Assembly (NCBI GenBank): GCA_964361885.1
Contig: CAYICL010000028.1
Location: 1-9,800 of the forward strand
DNA: 9,800 bases
Direction of reading: 5' to 3'
DNA from: CAYICL01 sp964361885
GTDB taxonomy: Bacteria; Patescibacteriota; Microgenomatia; UBA1400; CG1-02-47-37
A program made the position numbers and the translations under genes. The notes under the pieces were generated by a model. The model saw only the letters and a list, made by a program, of their open reading frames with translations, had not been told where the DNA came from and did no database searches. Below, one piece after another: positions 1-5,088 of the stretch (positions within the stretch are counted from its first letter, which is position 1; each line of letters opens with the position of its first letter).

Positions 1-271
1 TCATGTTCTTGATGTAGTCTTTATGACCGGGGCAGTCAATATGGGCATAGTGACGCTTGTCGGTCTCATACTCCAAGTGAGTAATGGAAATAGTAATACC
101 CCGCTCCCGCTCTTCCGGAGACTTATCAATGTCTTCGAACTTCATAGCCTCTGCCTGATTTTTCTTGGCTAGATATTGAGTAATAGCGGCAGATAAAGTG
201 GTCTTGCCATGATCGACATGACCAATAGTGCCGACGTTAAGGTGGGGTTTGGTTCTTTGAAAAGTAGCCAT
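1..271 (-). CDS. tuf: Elongation factor Tu, N-terminal part (cut by window edge)
   Basis: EF-Tu is the cytoplasmic GTPase that brings aminoacyl-tRNA to the ribosome. Only the first 90 residues are inside the window. The ATG at 271-269 is supported by a perfect TAAGGAGG site 4 bases upstream. The GTP-binding motifs are in order: G1 GHVDHGKT at residues 17-24, G2 RGITI at 57-61 with the Mg-binding Thr60, and G3 DCPGH at 79-83. The N-terminus (MATFQRTKPHLNVGTIGHVD) is typical of EF-Tu. The gene follows fusA after 63 bases, the classic str-operon order. One oddity is Lys84 after DCPGH, where bacterial EF-Tu usually has Ala (GHADY). Identification is certain; the C-terminal two domains lie outside the window. 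Confidence 0.97.
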   Translation of the reverse strand, partial: MATFQRTKPHLNVGTIGHVDHGKTTLSAAITQYLAKKNQAEAMKFEDIDKSPEERERGITISITHLEYETDKRHYAHIDCPGHKDYIKNM

Positions 272-275
272 GTGG

Positions 276-283
276 CCTCCTTA
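276..283 (-). promoter_or_regulatory. Strong Shine-Dalgarno site of tuf
   Basis: On the minus strand this reads TAAGGAGG, a full match to the anti-Shine-Dalgarno end of 16S rRNA, 4 bases before the tuf ATG. It fixes the tuf start. It stands out because no other gene start in the window has a recognisable site, which suggests tuf is translated at an unusually high level. Confidence 0.85.
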
Positions 284-334
284 GATTATTTTTAACTAAT
301 TATTAATCGAACTTGGTATATTTTACTCATAAAT

Positions 335-2497
335 TTAGTTTTTTTCATCCTCAGCTTGAACCGAGGACGGTTTATGCTTGGCAATGATTTGGCCGGCGAT
401 ATTTTGGGGAACTTCCTGATAGTGGGAAGGTTCCATGTAAAAACTGGCTCTGCCTTGAGACATGGAGCGTAAAACAGTGACGTATTGAGTCATTTCCGCC
501 AGAGGCACCAAAGCGGTAATAATGGTCATTTTACCCCTTTTGTTGGTGCCTTGAATCTGGGCCCGTTTGCTGGAAAGATCGCCAATGACCTCGCCCATAA
601 ACTCTTCAGGGGTGGAGACTTCGGCTTTCATGATCGGCTCCAAAAGAACCGGCGCGGCCTGCTTAACGGCTGACTGCACCGCCATGGAGCCGGCAATTTT
701 GAAGGCAATTTCTGAAGAGTCAACATCATGATAAGAGCCGTCGTAAACCACCACCTTCATATCAACCAGGGGAAAACCGGCAATGACGCCGTTTTCCAAG
801 GCTTCTTTAACGCCTTTTTCAATCGCCGGGATAAATTCCCGGGGAATGCGGCCGCCAACGACTTCGGAAGCAAATTCATTACCCTCGCCTTTGGCTTTGG
901 GCTCAACTCTTAAGAAACAGTGGCCGTACTGACCGCGGCCACCAGACTGCTTGATGTATTTACCTTCGGCTTCTGCGATCTTTTTAATGGTTTCTTTATA
1001 AGCCACTTGAGGCTTGCCGGTATTGGCTTCGACTTTGAATTCGCGCTTCATCCGGTCGACTAGGATTTCCAGGTGCAGCTCACCCATGCCGGAGATAATA
1101 GTCTGGCCGGTTTCCGGATCGGATTTGATAGTAAAGGTCGGATCTTCATCGGATAAGCGGTTTAAGGCGTAGCCCATTTTCTCCTGATCGGCCTTGGTTT
1201 TGGGCTCGATGGCCAGAGAGATAACCGGATCGGTAAAGGAGATACCTTCCAAGACAATCGGGTGGGTTTCATCGCAAAGAGTGTCACCGGTAGTGGTTTT
1301 TTTCAAACCGACCACGGCCACGATTTCGCCGGCAAAAGCCTGACTGATTTCTTCGCGGTTGTTGGCATGCATTAAGAGCAACCGGCCGACTCTTTCTTTT
1401 TCTCCCCTGGTGGAGTTTAAGGTGTAACTGCCGGAAGCTAAAGTGCCGGAATAGACGCGCACATAAGTTAAACGGCCGACATGAGGATCGGTTTGGACTT
1501 TAAAGGCCAAGCCGGTAAAGGGAGCGTCTTTTTGATGAGACCGGGTTTCCTGGCTTTGTTTCTTGGGATTAGTGCCGGTGATATCGGGAATGTCCAAAGG
1601 GCTGGGTAGATAGTCAACGACGGCGTCCAAAAGCGGCTGAACGCCTTTGTTTCTTAAAGACGAACCGCAGAAAGTCGGGACCAGTTTGTAAGCCAAAGTG
1701 GCTTTTCTAAGGGTAGTTTTAAGGGTTTTAAGGTCAGACTCCTTACCGTCTAAAAATTGCTGTAATAAGGCGTCGTCATGCTCGGAGATCTGCTCGATCA
1801 GTTTGGACCGGTGTTCTTTAACCAAGTCTTTCATGTTGGCAGGAACATCAACGACGTCATATTTAGCCCCGGTTTTGTCTGATTTCCAAATCAAGGCTTT
1901 TTGATCCAAAAGCAAAACTACGCCTGAAAATGAAGCTTCGACACCGATAGGTAAGGTCATGACCGCCGGATTGGCACCCAAACGGTCTCTGATGTCGTTA
2001 ACCGTGGCCAAAAAGTCAGCCCCCATCTTGTCCATTTTGTTGACAAAACAGAGCCGGGGAACGTTGTATTTGTCGGCCTGATGCCAGACGGTCTCGGATT
2101 GGGACTGAACGCCTTCTTCGGCATCCAAAATAGTAATCCCCCCGTCTAAAACGCGCAAAGATCGTTCAACTTCGGCGGTGAAGTCCACATGGCCGGGAGT
2201 GTCAATAATATTAATGCGGTATTCGCTTTGGTCAACGGGGCCGGGCAGGGTGGGAGTCCAAAAAGCCGTGGTAGCGGCAGACATAATGGTAATGCCGCGT
2301 TCTTTTTCCTGTTCCATCCAGTCCATCTGAGTGGTGCCTTCGTCAATATCACCCATCTTGTAGGATTTACCGGTATAGAAAAGGATCCGCTCGGTAGTAG
2401 TGGTTTTACCGGCATCAATATGGGCAATGATGCCGATATTCCTGATTTTCTCAAGCGGCACTTGTCTTTTTTTAACTGTATCTGACTGGTCAATCAT
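335..2497 (-). CDS. fusA: Elongation factor G
   Basis: EF-G is the ribosomal translocase, and with ribosome recycling factor it also splits post-termination ribosomes. The 720-residue product is close to the family's usual 690-710. Visible motifs, counted from this ATG: G1 AHIDAGKTT at 25-33, G2 RGITI at 67-71, G3 DTPGH at 99-103, G4 NKMD at 153-156, and the domain IV signature QSGGRGQYGH. I chose the ATG at 2497-2495 (MIDQSDTVKK). An in-frame TTG at 2506 would add only three residues and lies directly on the T-run of the leader hairpin. Neither start has a Shine-Dalgarno site. The gene has its own predicted promoter (2574-2602) inside a duplicated segment, so it may be transcribed apart from rpsL-rpsG. 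The stop is TAA, and tuf follows. Confidence 0.97.
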   Translation of the reverse strand: MIDQSDTVKKRQVPLEKIRNIGIIAHIDAGKTTTTERILFYTGKSYKMGDIDEGTTQMDWMEQEKERGITIMSAATTAFWTPTLPGPVDQSEYRINIIDTPGHVDFTAEVERSLRVLDGGITILDAEEGVQSQSETVWHQADKYNVPRLCFVNKMDKMGADFLATVNDIRDRLGANPAVMTLPIGVEASFSGVVLLLDQKALIWKSDKTGAKYDVVDVPANMKDLVKEHRSKLIEQISEHDDALLQQFLDGKESDLKTLKTTLRKATLAYKLVPTFCGSSLRNKGVQPLLDAVVDYLPSPLDIPDITGTNPKKQSQETRSHQKDAPFTGLAFKVQTDPHVGRLTYVRVYSGTLASGSYTLNSTRGEKERVGRLLLMHANNREEISQAFAGEIVAVVGLKKTTTGDTLCDETHPIVLEGISFTDPVISLAIEPKTKADQEKMGYALNRLSDEDPTFTIKSDPETGQTIISGMGELHLEILVDRMKREFKVEANTGKPQVAYKETIKKIAEAEGKYIKQSGGRGQYGHCFLRVEPKAKGEGNEFASEVVGGRIPREFIPAIEKGVKEALENGVIAGFPLVDMKVVVYDGSYHDVDSSEIAFKIAGSMAVQSAVKQAAPVLLEPIMKAEVSTPEEFMGEVIGDLSSKRAQIQGTNKRGKMTIITALVPLAEMTQYVTVLRSMSQGRASFYMEPSHYQEVPQNIAGQIIAKHKPSSVQAEDEKN

Positions 2498-2507
2498 AGA
2501 TGGCAAT

Positions 2508-2535
2508 AAAAAATCGCTTCTCTTTTGAAGCGATT
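2508..2535 (-). terminator. Terminator-like hairpin in the fusA leader
   Basis: On the minus strand a perfect 9-bp stem AATCGCTTC / GAAGCGATT (2535-2527 and 2520-2512) with a 6-base loop AAAAGA runs straight into T residues (six Ts at 2513-2508). This is the layout of a factor-independent terminator, though the stem is only moderately GC-rich. It lies between the predicted fusA promoter and the fusA start, 10 bases before the ATG. It is therefore part of the fusA leader rather than simply the end of the upstream unit. It could stop read-through from the accessory genes, act as an attenuator, or affect initiation on fusA. Confidence 0.65.
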
Positions 2536-2573
2536 GGCTTTAAGAGAAATAGCATTAGTTAATAGTGAGTAGT

Positions 2574-2602
2574 ATTGTACACAAAAAAGATGAATTTGTC
2601 GA
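2574..2602 (-). promoter_or_regulatory. Predicted sigma70-type promoter of fusA
   Basis: On the minus strand: -35 TCGACA (2602-2597; 5 of 6 to TTGACA), a 17-base spacer, then -10 TACAAT (2579-2574; 5 of 6 to TATAAT). The predicted transcript would start near 2567, leaving a leader of about 70 bases that contains the hairpin at 2508-2535. The same hexamers with the same 17-base spacing occur in the second repeat copy at 3405-3433, which strengthens the call. It begins just after the stop codon of a gene remnant. Confidence 0.65.
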
Positions 2603-2609
2603 GAAGAAA

Positions 2610-2687
2610 CTATTGAGTGTAGGGGTTGGGATTAGGATTCATTTGTCTAAAATATTCCCATTCGTCGTACTCCTGACCGTCAATCAG
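2610..2687 (-). pseudogene. Remnant of a second DUF333-like gene (last 25 codons and stop)
   Basis: Read on the minus strand this gives LIDGQEYDEWEYFRQMNPNP then NPYTQ and a TAG stop. It matches the C-terminus of the intact gene ending at 3441, with two amino acid changes (Lys to Gln, Ser to Asn) and 4 differences in 78 bases. Homology ends abruptly at 2687, a few bases from a palindrome, and no start codon or rest of the gene is present. It is not expected to make protein. It marks either a tandem duplication or a former full paralogue whose 5' part was lost. Confidence 0.85.
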
Positions 2688-2699
2688 AGTGATCTACAA

Positions 2700-2726
2700 G
2701 ATCTACAAGGACAGTCCTTGTAGATC
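2700..2726. repeat. 27-bp palindrome next to the duplication breakpoint
   Basis: Arms GATCTACAAGGAC and GTCCTTGTAGATC (13 bp each) pair perfectly around one central A. The nine bases GATCTACAA also occur immediately before it (2691-2699), a short tandem copy. It starts 12 bases from the point where homology of the gene remnant ends. A related palindrome lies at 6645-6669. No T-run follows on either strand, so a terminator is not indicated. Confidence 0.85.
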
Positions 2727-2758
2727 AAAAGACCTTACCCCAGTCAGTCTTTTCGATC
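2723..2758. repeat. Inverted repeat beside the 27-bp palindrome
   Basis: GATCAAAAGAC (2723-2733) pairs with GTCTTTTCGATC (2747-2758) apart from one bulged C, with a 13-base loop. It shares its GATC with the end of the preceding palindrome, so the two structures could exclude each other. The function is unknown. Confidence 0.6.
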
Positions 2759-2761
2759 CCC

Positions 2762-2790
2762 GTCTCCGGAGAGTCCCCGGAGTCACCGGA
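2762..2790. repeat. Three copies of GTCNCCGGA downstream of the retropepsin gene
   Basis: The plus strand carries GTCTCCGGA (2762-2770), GTCCCCGGA (2773-2781) and GTCACCGGA (2782-2790). CTCCGG (2764-2769) can pair with CCGGAG (2777-2782) to form a GC-rich 6-bp hairpin 17 bases after the retropepsin stop. It has no T-run. It may be an RNA 3' end structure or part of a dispersed intergenic element. The non-coding stretch 2498-2798 as a whole holds, from left to right, the fusA leader, the gene remnant, two palindromic structures and this repeat. Confidence 0.6.
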
Positions 2791-2798
2791 AACTGAAA

Positions 2799-3206
2799 CT
2801 AGATTATTTCCAATTCTTTATTGGGTAAGTCAAAAGTCACTTTATGTCTGTTAAAAAAGCCATTTTGACCCAGAATTATTGGCGCCTTAACGGGTATCGT
2901 TTGGGAAAAATAAAAATCGCACTGGTAATCCTCTCCGGCAAAGAATAATTTAATTCTTTCTTTAAAACCGCTAAATTGTTGACCATTGGCGGCAGTAAAT
3001 ACTTTTTGAGGCTGTTTTTTGAACTTAATCCCCAACCAGAAACCGATTTCCATAGAACATAAACAGTTGTCAGCGCCAGAATCAATTAACGCCCAAATTG
3101 GCGGAGTGATTTTGTGGGTTTTAAGGTAATTAAGATTGACACTGATCCAAGGCTTGTAAACATCATTATCTTTACCAGGAATAACAATGTAAGGAAATTT
3201 AGGCAT
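2799..3206 (-). CDS. Retropepsin-like (clan AA) aspartic protease
   Basis: This is a 135-residue protein with the features of a single-domain retropepsin-like protease. The catalytic motif is in ALIDSGADN (Asp42-Ser43-Gly44-Ala45), and the second family signature is the hydrophobic-hydrophobic-Gly in APIILGQNGF (Gly113), followed by HKVTFDLPNKELEI, the usual C-terminal strands. Such domains act as homodimers, each subunit giving one catalytic Asp. No signal peptide or membrane helix is seen, so it is probably cytoplasmic. Its ATG lies inside the end of the small DUF5678-like gene (8-base overlap, ATGCCTAA), so translation is probably coupled. The substrate is unknown. The retropepsin fold is a confident call; proteolytic activity is inferred from the motif only. 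Confidence 0.85.
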   Translation of the reverse strand: MPKFPYIVIPGKDNDVYKPWISVNLNYLKTHKITPPIWALIDSGADNCLCSMEIGFWLGIKFKKQPQKVFTAANGQQFSGFKERIKLFFAGEDYQCDFYFSQTIPVKAPIILGQNGFFNRHKVTFDLPNKELEII

Positions 3207-3393
3207 GAAAACGGGTCACTAAACCAGAATAATCGTTGGAGGCCGGCATCAAGACAATGTCTTTCATTTTAGCAACTCTGTCAGCAATAAGGTTAAAACT
3301 TTTGGCATGATCAACAACTTTAAATTGTTTGTTTAAAGCCACCCAACCGGATTTATATTTAGCTAGAGTTTTTTTCAAGTTAATTGTTTTCAT
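3199..3393 (-). CDS. Small DUF5678-like protein, partner of the retropepsin
   Basis: This is a 64-residue protein (MKTINLKKTLAKYKSGWVAL...) with the pattern I associate with DUF5678: a short basic N-terminus, a GWVAL strand, a KVVDHAKSF segment, a helix, and a terminal strand DIVLMPAS. No function has been established for that family. The ATG lies 12 bases after a predicted -10 hexamer, so the transcript would have almost no leader. The stop overlaps the start of the protease gene by 8 bases. The small-upstream plus overlapping-downstream layout resembles a toxin-antitoxin operon, but nothing in the sequence shows toxicity. It could also be an adaptor, substrate or inhibitor of the protease. 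The gene call is good; the family assignment is moderate. Confidence 0.75.
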   Translation of the reverse strand: MKTINLKKTLAKYKSGWVALNKQFKVVDHAKSFNLIADRVAKMKDIVLMPASNDYSGLVTRFHA

Positions 3394-3403
3394 ATTGTTG
3401 AGT

Positions 3404-3518
3404 TATTGTACACAATTTAAGGGGGTTTGTCGAGAAGAAACTATTGAGTGTAGGGGTTGGGGCTAGGATTCATTTTTCTAAAATATTCCCATTCGTCATA
3501 CTCCTGACCGTCAATCAG
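3404..3518 (-). repeat. Direct repeat, copy B (end of intact DUF333-like gene plus promoter)
   Basis: This is the partner of the repeat at 2573-2687. Here the coding half is still attached to its full gene. The promoter half lies directly before the small DUF5678-like gene. Recombination between the copies would delete 831 bases and leave a DUF333-like gene, a promoter and fusA. Confidence 0.9.
3405..3433 (-). promoter_or_regulatory. Predicted promoter of the DUF5678-like/retropepsin pair
   Basis: On the minus strand: -35 TCGACA (3433-3428), a 17-base spacer, and -10 TACAAT (3410-3405), identical hexamers to the fusA promoter copy. Only 11 bases separate the -10 from the ATG at 3393, so transcription would begin about 4-6 bases before the start codon. 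This implies a leaderless or nearly leaderless mRNA. The -35 lies 8 bases after the stop codon of the DUF333-like gene. Confidence 0.65.
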
Positions 3519-4148
3519 GCAAACACCAGACTGGCCTTGGTCGTTTTCCCTAGTTTCCAGTTCCCCGCCCATGCAGGTGCAAAAAACAGAGGCCGGGTTG
3601 GCCATGCAAGGCATAGGCCCTTCACATTGGGTTTTTGCATAACATTCTTTCGCCTTTGCAGAAGTTTCTTCCAATGGGGGGCAGGGTGCGCAATTAACCC
3701 TCTTGCACTCATCGGGTAATAGACTGGAATAGTTTTTACCTTTTTCGTAAATTACCCAACCGTTTGTGCCAATTATAGAGGCAGAAACTTTGGTCGGGCA
3801 AGAACAACAGGCAGTAGTTTGAAATCCTAAAACTTCATTTTCTGCGGCAGGACTGGGTGTGGGCGGAATTAAATTTTGGGTGAATCTACGGCCATCCTTG
3901 GTCACGCAAACAGCCGGATATGATTCCTGAATGAGACTACCTTTAGCTTGGATACAGTCTTCGTAGCCGGAAATTTGTTTAATCGCCAATGATTGCTGGA
4001 AATAAAAAATTGCCACTCCAAGGAGAATAATAATGACGGCTGCAATTATCCATTTGAGAAGCTTTTTCTTGGGAGGTTTTAAAGGAGTTACCGGTTCGAT
4101 TGATTGAACAGTTTGAGGTTGAGATGCCTGGATTATATTTTGTTGCAT
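3441..4148 (-). CDS. Membrane-anchored Cys-rich surface protein with DUF333-like C-terminus
   Basis: The 235-residue protein has a Pro/Lys-rich cytoplasmic tail (1-32), one membrane helix (about 33-50) and an outside part with three small Cys-containing units. The first is SGYEDCIQAKG...YPAVC (60-81), a motif frequent in CPR surface proteins. The second is ACCSCPTK...NCAPC (113-156). The third is a DUF333-like unit, NPASVFC...GGELETR...GVCLIDGQEYDEWEYFR (184-224). DUF333 usually ends FRG-x-C; here the last Cys is replaced by KMNPSPNPYTQ. I chose ATG 4148, which overlaps the previous gene by 16 bases. An in-frame TTG at 4169 would add seven residues with no better signal. The last 25 codons are duplicated near fusA. 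The function is unknown; it is probably exposed on the cell surface. Confidence 0.85.
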   Translation of the reverse strand: MQQNIIQASQPQTVQSIEPVTPLKPPKKKLLKWIIAAVIIILLGVAIFYFQQSLAIKQISGYEDCIQAKGSLIQESYPAVCVTKDGRRFTQNLIPPTPSPAAENEVLGFQTTACCSCPTKVSASIIGTNGWVIYEKGKNYSSLLPDECKRVNCAPCPPLEETSAKAKECYAKTQCEGPMPCMANPASVFCTCMGGELETRENDQGQSGVCLIDGQEYDEWEYFRKMNPSPNPYTQ

Positions 4149-5029
4149 TGATTTAAATTGTAGTCGCAACTTTGCGGATCACAAGGATCCTCGTTTTGAG
4201 TACATTTTTTAGACTGATCGTTGATAAATTCAAAAGTGGAGAGGATTTGGTCAAAGATTGCCTGACCATCTTGAATTTTATCTGGTTTGTTCCTATCAGT
4301 ATCAAACCCCAATGTATAGATGGATTTTGCGTCTTTCGAGAAAAAATATACTGCATTGGCATTTTCGGAACCGGCCCTGGGAAGTCCTTGCAATGCTTGT
4401 ATGCCATCCATGTCTACTGTTTTTAGTTGATATGGAAAACCTAGGAAATCAGCTACAGTTGTATAGGGCTTTCCAGTTTGTTGGTTGTAATTTCCAAACG
4501 AGGAGAAAGTAATGGCGTAGACTTTTTGAGTGTCTGTAATTTCAACGCTCCAACCACTTCCCGATGATTGCTTGGGTGCTTGAATCCAATCACTAGGATA
4601 TTTAAAAGAAATACCATCATTGGTATATATTTTCCAATTTGCAGTTGAGTCTGTGGTGTTTGGGTATTCTCCGCACATTTTTATTATTTGTTCTTCTGAA
4701 TAAACCTGCCCCATTTTGAGTACAGGTAGACAAAACCCCGTTGTTGCCCCTAACGGAATAAAGCATGAAGTTAATTTTGGGCATGACTGGTCGGATTTAG
4801 CATTACAAGTCTGGCAGCTTTGAGGATTGTTTTGCGACTCTTGGTAAGAAACGATCTGTTTTCTTAGCTGGAAGTTTTGATAGGTAAGGTAAACAATACA
4901 GGCTAAAAGTACAAGGACAAAAAAGGAAAAGATAGCTATTGGTTTATGGTTGTTAGTCTTTGGCTCAGAAACCGGAGTAGGACTGGAAACGGGTTCAGAA
5001 ATTGGACTTTGGATATTCGTATTTTCCAT
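4133..5029 (-). CDS. Membrane-anchored PsbP-like surface protein
   Basis: The 298-residue protein has a Pro/Ser-rich cytoplasmic N-terminus (1-29), a membrane helix (about 30-50), a Cys-rich linker (72-119: CQTC, CPKLTSC, a further CG) and a PsbP-like domain. That domain starts at TANWKIYTNDGISFKYPSDW (129-148) and ends at IFDQILSTFEF (259-269). A short Cys tail follows (CTQNEDPCDPQSC...). The bounding motifs are shared with the next gene upstream, so the two are paralogues; 24 consecutive bases are identical between them (4232-4255 and 5284-5307). The ATG at 5029 is the first Met of a well-formed protein and has no Shine-Dalgarno site. Its stop overlaps the DUF333-like gene by 16 bases, indicating co-translation. 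The role is unknown; the fold suggests binding or protein interaction rather than catalysis. Confidence 0.85.
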   Translation of the reverse strand: MENTNIQSPISEPVSSPTPVSEPKTNNHKPIAIFSFFVLVLLACIVYLTYQNFQLRKQIVSYQESQNNPQSCQTCNAKSDQSCPKLTSCFIPLGATTGFCLPVLKMGQVYSEEQIIKMCGEYPNTTDSTANWKIYTNDGISFKYPSDWIQAPKQSSGSGWSVEITDTQKVYAITFSSFGNYNQQTGKPYTTVADFLGFPYQLKTVDMDGIQALQGLPRAGSENANAVYFFSKDAKSIYTLGFDTDRNKPDKIQDGQAIFDQILSTFEFINDQSKKCTQNEDPCDPQSCDYNLNQCNKI

Positions 5030-5053
5030 TCAAATTAATAATAGCATAGGATT

Positions 5054-5088
5054 ACTAGCGCCTAGTATCTAGTTTCTAGTTCTTAGTT
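5054..5088. repeat. Five tandem heptamers around CTAG
   Basis: On the plus strand: ACTAGCG, CCTAGTA, TCTAGTT, TCTAGTT, CTTAGTT, with the TAG core every 7 bases. On the minus strand this is a run of AACTAGA-like units. The last unit contains the TAA stop (5085-5083) of the Kazal/PsbP-like gene, so the array overlaps the gene end and fills most of the 53-base gap to the next gene. No hairpin with T-run is formed. The function is unknown. Confidence 0.75.

Larger units (their letters stand above)
2573..2687 (-). repeat. Direct repeat, copy A (gene 3' end plus promoter)
   Basis: This 115-base segment aligns without gaps to 3404-3518. The coding part differs at 4 of 78 positions, and the 17 bases TTTCTTCTCGACA... 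after the stop are essentially identical. The promoter spacer differs at about 8 of 17 positions, while both promoter hexamers are unchanged. The two copies are 831 bases apart and bracket the DUF5678-like/retropepsin pair. Confidence 0.9.

Noticed and set aside
2498..2506. TTG at 2506 as the fusA start
   Set aside because: It adds only Leu/Met-Pro-Ser before an in-frame ATG, falls at the end of the hairpin T-run, and has no ribosome-binding site, so the ATG at 2497 is preferred.
2691..2790. CRISPR array
   Set aside because: The repeats are short, differ in type, and lack equal-length unique spacers; no cas gene is near.
2573..3518. Insertion sequence with transposase
   Set aside because: The DNA between the direct repeats encodes only the DUF5678-like protein and the protease; no transposase or integrase motif is present.
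4149..4169. TTG at 4169 as the start of the DUF333-like gene
   Set aside because: It would lengthen the overlap with the upstream gene to 37 bases without any supporting signal; the ATG at 4148 gives a normal start.
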